Assembly (NCBI RefSeq): GCF_900109045.1
Contig: NZ_FNYL01000005.1
Coordinates: 493,550-557,549, forward strand
Direction of reading: 5' to 3'
DNA: 64,000 bases
Source of the DNA: Dyadobacter sp. SG02
Lineage (GTDB): Bacteria; Bacteroidota; Bacteroidia; Cytophagales; Spirosomataceae
Every line of letters starts with the position of its first letter. Position 1 is the stretch's first letter. This document shows positions 53,320-60,600 of the stretch, in pieces. The position numbers were made by a program, and so were the translations under genes. The notes under the pieces are model-generated. The model saw only the letters and a program-made list of their open reading frames with translations, ran no database searches and was not told the DNA's origin.

Positions 53320-55707
53320 ATGAAGCTTTCCGGCATCCTTTTTCCCATCCTTTTTTTACTTAACCAAATAGCCATTGCCCAAAACCGGTATTCGGTTGTG
53401 GGTAGTGCCGTCAATGCAAACCGCCAACAGGTGGCCGTGTACGCCCGCCTGCTGGCACTACCCGACTCCGCATTGCTGCAAGGCGCCCCATTCGAAGATG
53501 GTCGCATCAGCTTCACCGGCATTCAACCCGAATCCGTGGCCCTGCGGCTCAGCAGCATCGGCCTTGCGGATTCGCTCATGGTGATCACCCGTAACGGCCG
53601 CACGCAAATCGACCTCGGTACCATTCTCATGCGTGAGCACGTGCAGGCGCTCGCAGGCGTAACCGTGCGCGGACAGGCACCGCTCGTGCGGCAAGGCACC
53701 AATGGTACCACGGAAATCCAGGTGACCGGCAGCATTCTGGCGGGTAGTACATCGGCCACGGAACTGCTTGGGCGATCTCCCGGCATTATTTTCACCGAAG
53801 GCCGCGCGGGCGTCGCGGGACGCGGCGAGGCATTGATTTTCCTGAACGGGCAGGCCATTACCTATGAACAAATGGCGGCCATTCCCGTGAGCCGCATCGC
53901 CCGCGTGGAAGTGATCCCGAACCCGTCGGCGCGGTACGATGCCGAGGGCAAGGCGGTGATCAATATCATTACCAAATCGGTCGTTGACGGCGGCACGACG
54001 GGCTCCGTAACCCAGCAATATGCCTATACCCGATTTGCCGGCAGCGAACTCAATACCCTCGCCGACGCCCAGTACATGCGCAACAGGCTGTCTCTACAAG
54101 CCAATTACGCCCTCCAAACCGGCAACAGCCGTGAAGTGCTGCATACCACACGCACACGCCCCTCACCCACCGAATACCTGCATTCCGACCTCACCACCGA
54201 CTGGCAGCGCAAAATGCGTAACTATTCCAATTTCGGTGCGGGGGCACAGCTGAATCTGAATACAAACAGCTATCTATCATTAAGTTACAAAGGGAATTTA
54301 TACAGCCTGGGAGGCAACCAGAACAGCAGCAATGCTCTTACCGACGCTTCGGGAACCCGTTTTTACCAAAGCCGCGTCGCGAAGGACGAGGAACGCTGGA
54401 ACCACGCCGTCACCCTTAATTTCCAACAGGCCTTGGATACGCTGGGCTCCGCATTGTTCATCGGGACACAATACGCGCGCTTTCAAACCGACCAGCACGA
54501 CCGCATTGCCGAAAACAGCCTCTCGGGCGACAGTACAGCCGCCCGCAGCCTGCTCAACGACGTGCTGGTCCGCATCAACATTTCCAGCACCCAGCTCGAT
54601 TACACCAGGGCATTCGGCAACGGCAGCAAACTCGAAACCGGTGCGAAATTCAGCTTTGCGGACAATGGCTCCGGTACTGATTTCCTGGTTTCCGCGGAAG
54701 ACGGCCCTTTTGTACCCGACCCTGCCCTGAGCAGCAATTTCCGGTACCGCGAGAAGGTACCCGCCGCCTATCTCAATTTTCAGGGAAACACAAAGGGCAA
54801 TATGCATTTCGGTGCGGGTGTGCGGGGCGAATACACGAGCTACACACTCAATACCACCGCACGTGGCGGGCAGATTATCGGCGACCGCTATTTCAATGTA
54901 TTTCCTAACCTGTTTGTAAGTAAAAACTTCACTAACGGCCTCCAAAGCCGCATTTCCTATGTTTCGAAGATCACACGGCCGCGCTACCAGGCACTCAATC
55001 CGTTCGTGATTTACCAGGACCCGTTCACGACCATCGAAGGCAATCCGAACATGCAGCCCGAGAAGATCCACACTTTCGAAACCGGCCTGCAATACAAGCA
55101 ACTCGACGTCCGCGCGGGTTACACGTACACGAAGGACAAGATCAGCGGCGCCGCATTGCGCGGCGACTCGCCCAACAGCTACATTCTCAAAGGCATCAAT
55201 CTCGCCAAAGAGCATTCTCTTTTCATTACGGCTTCCGCCACATTCCACGTCGCCTGGTGGAGCTCGACCAACACCCTTACCGTGAGCCGCAATAACCTCA
55301 TCGACAATGAATACGGCTTTGAAATTCTCAAACCGAAACCGCAACTTTACGCTTATACCAACAATACCTTTGATGTAAATCACTTGTTCAAAATCCAGCT
55401 AACGGCCTGGTACCTCAGCGCAAGGTCACAGGGGCTTTACAATGATTTCAGTCGGTCGACGGTAACGTTGGGTGTCGAAAAGGACTTCCTGAAAAATGCA
55501 TTGAAAATCAGGCTGACGGCGAACGACATTTTTCATCAGAGCCACGTCCACGGCAAATACAGCGTCGGGGCGACGGATATTTATTATCATCGCACCTACT
55601 CGACGGCATTCTTCGGCATCAGCGCAACGTACCGGTTCGGGCGAGCCGGGAAGGTTACGTTTAACAGTAAATCGACGGGAGAAATCGAGCAGAATCGGGC
55701 GAGGTGA
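53320..55707 (+). CDS. TonB-dependent receptor, outer membrane beta-barrel family
   Basis: The protein has 795 residues from the ATG at 53320; a longer frame starting at 53275 has no better signal. The signal peptide ends near IAIAQ (about 21). A carboxypeptidase-like domain follows (about 25-110), then a plug with SATELLGRSPGIIFTEGRAGVAGRGEALIFLNGQ and VIPNPSARYDAEGKAVINI, and a barrel of the OMP_b-brl_3 type to the C-terminus. It has no SusD partner. The ligand is unknown. The upstream AraC regulator is likely to control it, and the hairpin cluster at 55719-55858 follows. Confidence 0.92.
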   Translation: MKLSGILFPILFLLNQIAIAQNRYSVVGSAVNANRQQVAVYARLLALPDSALLQGAPFEDGRISFTGIQPESVALRLSSIGLADSLMVITRNGRTQIDLGTILMREHVQALAGVTVRGQAPLVRQGTNGTTEIQVTGSILAGSTSATELLGRSPGIIFTEGRAGVAGRGEALIFLNGQAITYEQMAAIPVSRIARVEVIPNPSARYDAEGKAVINIITKSVVDGGTTGSVTQQYAYTRFAGSELNTLADAQYMRNRLSLQANYALQTGNSREVLHTTRTRPSPTEYLHSDLTTDWQRKMRNYSNFGAGAQLNLNTNSYLSLSYKGNLYSLGGNQNSSNALTDASGTRFYQSRVAKDEERWNHAVTLNFQQALDTLGSALFIGTQYARFQTDQHDRIAENSLSGDSTAARSLLNDVLVRINISSTQLDYTRAFGNGSKLETGAKFSFADNGSGTDFLVSAEDGPFVPDPALSSNFRYREKVPAAYLNFQGNTKGNMHFGAGVRGEYTSYTLNTTARGGQIIGDRYFNVFPNLFVSKNFTNGLQSRISYVSKITRPRYQALNPFVIYQDPFTTIEGNPNMQPEKIHTFETGLQYKQLDVRAGYTYTKDKISGAALRGDSPNSYILKGINLAKEHSLFITASATFHVAWWSSTNTLTVSRNNLIDNEYGFEILKPKPQLYAYTNNTFDVNHLFKIQLTAWYLSARSQGLYNDFSRSTVTLGVEKDFLKNALKIRLTANDIFHQSHVHGKYSVGATDIYYHRTYSTAFFGISATYRFGRAGKVTFNSKSTGEIEQNRAR

Positions 55708-55718
55708 TTGAGCAATGG

Positions 55719-55858
55719 CTCGAAGGCCCACCTTCGAGCACCTTATTCGCAGGCCTCCGGCCGGTCTTTACAGAAATACGCCCTCGCGGTAAAGACCGAC
55801 CGGAGGCCTGCGAATAGTGTGTACAAATCGAGAGATTTGCATCAGCGCTTGCAGCGCT
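55719..55858. terminator. Cluster of four hairpins between convergent genes
   Basis: Four inverted repeats fill the gap between the TonB receptor (ends 55707) and the epimerase-like gene (ends 55861). They are CTCGAAGG/CCTTCGAG (55719-55738), a 28-bp stem with one mismatch (55744-55771 and 55789-55816, GC-rich, core GCAGGCCTCCGG), CAAATC/GATTTG (55823-55838) and AGCGC/GCGCT (55845-55858). The large one should end transcription from both sides. The length and conserved look of its arms suggest a dispersed repeat. The number of stems in 140 bp is unusual. Confidence 0.75.
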
Positions 55859-55860
55859 GT

Positions 55861-56760
55861 TTAATAAGTCGTCAAAGCCCCCATGTCCCCCTGCTGCTTC
55901 AATATCCTCTTCAACCCATCCACATTCATCGTCAGCCCTACCTCCGCGTCCGGCGCGGTTTCTTCGTTGATGATGCCGATCGGGCCGCGGTAGCTGCTGT
56001 CGCGGATGATGCGGATCATTTCGGCCTCCGCGTCGCCGTCGCCGATGGGTACTACTTTTACGGGATTGCCCTTTTTAAGTCCCATCAGATTGACGGCCAT
56101 TAAATGCGGCAGGATTTTCGGGAAAAACTGGGGAAAGCGCTCGATGTCCTCTTCGGCATGGTGCAGGTTGTAGACGATCCCGATATTCGGTCTTTTGAGA
56201 TAATCCATGACTTCCAGCTGGTTTTCCGGCATGCCATACCAGCCTCCGTGATTATAAAGTCCTACCGTACAACCTATTTCAGCGGCTTTGTCGGCAATGT
56301 AGGCGACGGGTTTCGCAACTGCCTCCACCTTCTGCTGCTGGGTCATTTTGTCCATGTCTTTAATCCCGCCGATCATGCACCAGATCTCTGTTTTGACCTT
56401 GTGCCTTTTGAGCAGATCGAGGATAATGGGCAGGTTTTTATCATTTTCCGGGTTCGGGCCGGAATAGAGCCAGAATGCCTGCAATTGGATGTGATGCTTT
56501 TTCAATGCTTCCAGCTCGGCATCGAATTCGGGGATGTGCTTTTCGCGCCAGTCGTATGCGAGCATGGTGAAACCCAGCTTGTTGAGCATTTCCGCCCGCT
56601 GTTCCGGGTTGCGTTCTTTGGAATCGAAGGGGACAATACACCAGGCAATGAGGTTCTGCCGGGCGTAGATGTTATCGGTACCTTTCTGTTTTTGGGCTGA
56701 AACCATCTGGATCGACAGCAACGTGAATAGCGCGCAAATTGCAATCAGTTTTGGGAGCAT
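55861..56760 (-). CDS. Exported sugar phosphate isomerase/epimerase-like TIM-barrel protein
   Basis: The 299-residue protein has a signal peptide ending near VSAQK (about 22) and an AP-endonuclease-2-like TIM barrel. Segments such as LGFTMLAYDWREKHIPEFDAELEALKKHH, GCTVGLYNHGGWYG, IGIVYNLHHAEEDIERF and GPIGIINEETAPDAEVGL line up with barrel strands, and the His and Glu residues fit the metal site. It lies downstream of the phospholipase C gene on the same strand, 57 bases on, so the two may be co-transcribed. It is similar in type to the protein at 709-1551, though not close in sequence. The substrate is unknown. Confidence 0.85.
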   Translation of the reverse strand: MLPKLIAICALFTLLSIQMVSAQKQKGTDNIYARQNLIAWCIVPFDSKERNPEQRAEMLNKLGFTMLAYDWREKHIPEFDAELEALKKHHIQLQAFWLYSGPNPENDKNLPIILDLLKRHKVKTEIWCMIGGIKDMDKMTQQQKVEAVAKPVAYIADKAAEIGCTVGLYNHGGWYGMPENQLEVMDYLKRPNIGIVYNLHHAEEDIERFPQFFPKILPHLMAVNLMGLKKGNPVKVVPIGDGDAEAEMIRIIRDSSYRGPIGIINEETAPDAEVGLTMNVDGLKRILKQQGDMGALTTY

Positions 56761-56817
56761 TGCCGGGTTGTGTTTTATTGAATAAGACCCAACCCGGCGA
56801 TTTCTCTATACTGTTAA

Positions 56818-59346
56818 TCAAATTTTGCTGTTCGCGTTGGCCATGAAAGGATCAGTGATGCTTTCTTTACCCGTTTCAACGCGTCCTGCGAAGCGCCGCG
56901 CCACCCCGGCTGATCCGTGATGCACATTGAAGTCATACCATTGATGACTCCGGGCCGTTGGAACGAGCGTTTTCACCGTTGCTTCACCCGGCAGGCTTAT
57001 TTCGATATTTTTCTGCTGATAGCTGTTGTCCGTCACCTGGATCTTCAAGGATTTCTTTCCTTTATTGACTGCCACGAGTTCGACATCACCGGTCGGCTTA
57101 CCGTTTTTAGCCAAAACATACCCGCAGCTGACGGTCAGGTCCGGCTCCTGCGCGTTCCCCGCGAACTCGCGGAAATAGCCATTCGGGCCGTACACCCTCA
57201 AATGGTACTGTCCATTTTCGAAATTGGCCAGTTTGAAACTTTCCGTCAGGGTATCGCCCGCTTTCACGGCATAATTCCAGACCCGCAACACTTCTCCCTC
57301 GTAAGGGTTCATAGCATAAATGATAAACGGCGCCCCGGCCGATTTCGGGCCGAATACCTTGTTCCCCGCATTCATAGTAACTTCAAATGCGGCCTTATCC
57401 GCCGAAAGCGCCCCGTTCACATACAGCTCGTAAGGTAGGGCCACAGACGGCCTGGTACCGCTTTCCTGTTTGGGCAAAAATGGCGAGCCGAGCGGGTTTG
57501 CATTGATTTTATCCATTTCCGCCGCATTCAATGCCTTGAAATTAGCAGGTGCGTCTTTGAATTGCGCTTTGTGAATGGTCGTCAGGATTTCATCGCGGTT
57601 CACCGGCTGCGGCTTCTTGTAAGCCGACGCGTCGAATGGCTGGAAAACCGTGCTCATATTGCCGCAAATCGTCCGCCGCCATTCGGTAATATTGGTTTCC
57701 CGGACCTGCTTCTTCGATTTATGGCTCGTAAATTCTTCCAGGAACTGGATAATGGAAGTATGGTCGAACACCTGCGAGCAAACCTTCCCGCCCCTCGACC
57801 AGGGCGATGCTACCACCAACGGCACCCGGAAGCCCAGCCCGATTGCGCCGCCGCGTGCATTCGCCTTCGGCACCTGGGTTTCGTCCTGTTCCAACGGCAC
57901 GTATTCGGCTTTGGTATCGATGCCCGCGGACACTTTGCCGGAGTTGGGTTTAGTCGGATCAGGGATCGAAAATGGCGGAATGTGGTCGTAATAGCCATCA
58001 TTCTCGTCATAACAAAGAATAAAGATCGTCTTTTTCCACACCTCCGGATTTTTGGTAAGGATATCGAGTGTCTCGGAAATGTACCACGCACCATACCACG
58101 GCGCCGACGGGTGGTCCGAGAAATTCTGAGGCGAGGCCAGGTACGACACCGCCGGCAGCTTGCCTTCGTTCACATCCTTCCGGAACTGGTAAAAAATGTC
58201 ACTTTTGGGAACATCAATCTTCCGTGTTTCGCCGCCTTCGGTGTAGGAAATCGACGATAGTTTCAGGTAATCCGGATCATTCCGATTCGTTACGAATGCA
58301 TTGCGGTGCAGCTCTTGCTGAAATACCGACAGCTTTTTAAAGTTCTCCTCGCTGAATTCCGCCAGATCGGCTTCGAGGCGTTCCAGCAATGCGTGGCGCT
58401 GCTCCCAGGATTTGGTCAGTTTGTCTTTTTCCGCTCCCGTCGCTGCTTCCATTTTCTCCTTCAATGCGGGCAGATCCTTCTTCGTTTTTTCGACTTCCAA
58501 AGTCGCGTAATGGATAAAATCTTTGGAATACTTTACACCATATTGCGCATAACGCTCCAACGGGTTACACCCAAAATTGCTCAGCCAGGAACCTACGCCC
58601 GGATGGAACTGCACCACCGCTCCTACCTCATTCTGATAAAACTTCCAGCTGATACCGGCCTCCTGCATACGCTCGGGGAACGTCTTCCATTTCACCGGTT
58701 TGTTGATCGAGAAATAGCTGTTCCGCACCACCGCCAGCGAGTCCATCTCCGGCTTCTCGCGGATCGTGCCCGACCAGAGGTAGTAGCGGTTCGGGTGCGT
58801 AGGCGTCATCGATGAGCAAAAATTCTGGTCGCAAATCGTGAATGCATCGGCCAATGCATAATAGAACGGAATATCCTCCCGGTCGTAATACCCGAGCGTG
58901 AGCGGCATTTCGGCGTATTCCTTGTGGCCGGAGCGTTTGGAAGTGAGCCATTTATCGTATTTCCCGCCATTGTACGCGTCCACCTGCGACTCGCGTGAGT
59001 GCGGCAGGTCGTGCATCCAGGTGGCTTTGGTATTTTTAATATCCAGGCGGAACGGCGCGTAAGTATCACCCTTCCGGTCGGTTTGAAGCCATACTTTGTT
59101 CTTATTCGGCAGGTCGATCGCCCGGGGATCGTTGAACCCGCGGACACCCTGTAACTTGCCGTAACTGTGGTCGAACGAGCGGTTTTCCTGCATCAGGATC
59201 ACGACGTGCTCGGCATCTAGGTAAGAGGTATTCGGGTCGGGACTGATCGCCATCGCCCGCTGCACCGACTCCGGGAACAAACTTGCCGCTCCCGCGCCCC
59301 CAGCCAGCATTGCTGCCTTCTTAATAAAATCTCTTCTTGAATCCAT
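56818..59346 (-). CDS. Phosphocholine-specific phospholipase C, Tat-exported
   Basis: The 842-residue protein starts at the ATG 59344-59346 with a Tat signal, SRRDFIKKAAMLAGGAGAAS. The phosphoesterase domain (alkaline phosphatase superfamily) shows HVVILMQENRSFDHSYGKLQGVRGF near residue 46, SSMTPTHPNRYYLWSG and ILCYDENDGYYDHIPPF, which hold the expected metal-binding residues. Two DUF756-type beta domains fill about 640-830 (PYELYVNGALSADKAAFEV; DVELVAVNKGKKSLKIQV). Such enzymes cleave phosphatidylcholine to diacylglycerol and phosphocholine, but acid-phosphatase-like activity is also possible. It should be periplasmic or secreted. It is probably first in a unit with the TIM-barrel gene. Confidence 0.92.
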   Translation of the reverse strand: MDSRRDFIKKAAMLAGGAGAASLFPESVQRAMAISPDPNTSYLDAEHVVILMQENRSFDHSYGKLQGVRGFNDPRAIDLPNKNKVWLQTDRKGDTYAPFRLDIKNTKATWMHDLPHSRESQVDAYNGGKYDKWLTSKRSGHKEYAEMPLTLGYYDREDIPFYYALADAFTICDQNFCSSMTPTHPNRYYLWSGTIREKPEMDSLAVVRNSYFSINKPVKWKTFPERMQEAGISWKFYQNEVGAVVQFHPGVGSWLSNFGCNPLERYAQYGVKYSKDFIHYATLEVEKTKKDLPALKEKMEAATGAEKDKLTKSWEQRHALLERLEADLAEFSEENFKKLSVFQQELHRNAFVTNRNDPDYLKLSSISYTEGGETRKIDVPKSDIFYQFRKDVNEGKLPAVSYLASPQNFSDHPSAPWYGAWYISETLDILTKNPEVWKKTIFILCYDENDGYYDHIPPFSIPDPTKPNSGKVSAGIDTKAEYVPLEQDETQVPKANARGGAIGLGFRVPLVVASPWSRGGKVCSQVFDHTSIIQFLEEFTSHKSKKQVRETNITEWRRTICGNMSTVFQPFDASAYKKPQPVNRDEILTTIHKAQFKDAPANFKALNAAEMDKINANPLGSPFLPKQESGTRPSVALPYELYVNGALSADKAAFEVTMNAGNKVFGPKSAGAPFIIYAMNPYEGEVLRVWNYAVKAGDTLTESFKLANFENGQYHLRVYGPNGYFREFAGNAQEPDLTVSCGYVLAKNGKPTGDVELVAVNKGKKSLKIQVTDNSYQQKNIEISLPGEATVKTLVPTARSHQWYDFNVHHGSAGVARRFAGRVETGKESITDPFMANANSKI

Positions 59347-59392
59347 GGGTTTAGTTTGGGTGGTTGTTAAAATATACAAGTAATGCGAACGA

Positions 59393-59400
59393 CAAAATTA
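59393..59400 (-). promoter_or_regulatory. Candidate -7 box (TAATTTTG) of the phospholipase C gene
   Basis: On the minus strand TAATTTTG fits TAnnTTTG exactly and lies 46 bases upstream of the start codon. No clear -33 TTG is found at the right distance. Confidence 0.45.
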
Positions 59401-59488
59401 CTGATATGGGGACTAGCGGGGAGTTATGAGAATGTTAAGAAAATTTGGAAAAAATCCATAGTGGATGTAAAAATTCCAAAAGAATATA

Positions 59489-59496
59489 TATCTTTG
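59489..59496 (+). promoter_or_regulatory. Candidate -7 box (TATCTTTG) of the Panacea toxin-antitoxin pair
   Basis: TATCTTTG is an exact TAnnTTTG match, 69 bases upstream of the ATG at 59566. No good -33 element is visible. The region is AT-rich compared with its neighbours. Confidence 0.45.
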
Positions 59497-59565
59497 TGTT
59501 ACTACTCAAATGTTCCTTCATTCTGCACTCAGGTAATCAATATCAGGTAAATCCTATTTTGAGCT

Positions 59566-60096
59566 ATGAACGTATTGGAAGAAAAAATCGAAGGGACCAT
59601 TCATTTATTACTTTACATTCTGCAAAAGCTGGGCGGGCGCTCCGACATTCACAAGCTTTTTAAAATCCTTTACTTCGCCGAGCAAAAGCATTTGGTCAGG
59701 TATGGCGCTGCTATTTCGCAGGACCATTACCATGCGATGAAGAATGGGCCGGTACCTTCTCTTGCCTACGATATTTATAAAAGTGTGAAAGAAGGTAGCC
59801 TGGCCTATACCCGCTTCTTTTCGACCATAGACCGCTTTTCCATTGAAGCAATCGCGGATCCCGATCTCGATTTTCTTTCCGAATCGGAAATGCAATGCAT
59901 TGACGAATCTGTACGGGAAAACAAAAATCTCAGTTTTAACGACCTGACGGACAAATCGCATGACGAGGCCTGGAACCAGACCGCCCGCGACAAGGAAATT
60001 AGTCCCATTGCAATAGCCAAAGCCGGTGGTGCGGACAACCATATGGTCAAGTACATTGAAGACCAGTTGCTGATCCATTCGGCAAAGTTTGAATGA
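59566..60096 (+). CDS. Panacea-domain (DUF4065) antitoxin
   Basis: This 176-residue protein has the Panacea domain: GGRSDIHKLFKILYFAEQKHLVRYGAAISQDHYHAMKNGPVPSLAYDIYKSV, residues 23-74, matching the family pattern K(L/I)LYFA..HL..YG, D.Y.A...GPV. Panacea proteins (PanA) neutralise many unrelated toxins encoded next to them. The C-terminal region (120-165) also fits the family. The gene is followed at 24 bases by a small gene, the probable toxin, in the antitoxin-first order. ATG 59566 has no competing start. Confidence 0.85.
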   Translation: MNVLEEKIEGTIHLLLYILQKLGGRSDIHKLFKILYFAEQKHLVRYGAAISQDHYHAMKNGPVPSLAYDIYKSVKEGSLAYTRFFSTIDRFSIEAIADPDLDFLSESEMQCIDESVRENKNLSFNDLTDKSHDEAWNQTARDKEISPIAIAKAGGADNHMVKYIEDQLLIHSAKFE

Positions 60097-60120
60097 TAAC
60101 ACAGAGACGCTATCATTCAA

Positions 60121-60537
60121 ATGACATCATTGATCGGGACCGTCCTTCGGATGATGGTCAAAGATACGACTCCGCCCAAAGTCAAGCGTTTCATCATTGT
60201 CGGTGAATCGGCTGACAGCCTGACTCTGGCTTCCGTATACATCAATACCGAACTCAATATGAAGGTCAATTACAATCTGGATCTTCAATGCCAGCACATC
60301 GAATTTCAGGCTGCCGGTCGTGATTACCTCGACCATACCTCGTTTGTCGACTGCTCGAAACTCAAGATCGTCGAACGTGCCGAGCTCTGTACCATCATTA
60401 AAAACCGCCCGGCTGTCGTGATAGGCAGGCTCGATCCGCAAGATTTTGAGGTAGTAAGGCGTCAAATCACCTGCTCCACGACCATCAAAGGTAAAATCAA
60501 GAAACGCTACGGCTTCTACGATTCAGCTTCTCACTAA
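60121..60537 (+). CDS. Probable PanT toxin partner of the Panacea antitoxin
   Basis: The 138-residue protein begins MTSLIGTVLRMMVKDTTPPKVKRFIIVG and has no signal or membrane segment. Strands such as ADSLTLASVYINTEL, then YLDHTSFVDCSKLKIVERAEL, followed by ITCSTTIKGKIKKRYGFYD, recall the SH3-like barrel of PemK/MazF-type RNases, especially the DHTSFVDCS part. This resemblance is by eye and is not proven. The position beside a PanA gene is the main reason to call it a toxin. It starts 24 bases after the antitoxin stop and the pair is likely co-transcribed. The ATG at 60121 is the only start before an in-frame stop at 60097-60099. Confidence 0.6.
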   Translation: MTSLIGTVLRMMVKDTTPPKVKRFIIVGESADSLTLASVYINTELNMKVNYNLDLQCQHIEFQAAGRDYLDHTSFVDCSKLKIVERAELCTIIKNRPAVVIGRLDPQDFEVVRRQITCSTTIKGKIKKRYGFYDSASH

Positions 60538-60600
60538 ATTCTAATTTTTTTCAAAACCGACCTTCGGGTGCGTTGCTTTGGGGCTACTAAGAGGTGATAT

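Noticed and set aside
60093..60203. Short frame starting ATG 60093 between antitoxin and toxin
   Set aside because: It gives 36 residues of low-complexity charge and then a stop; the toxin frame at 60121 is long and protein-like.
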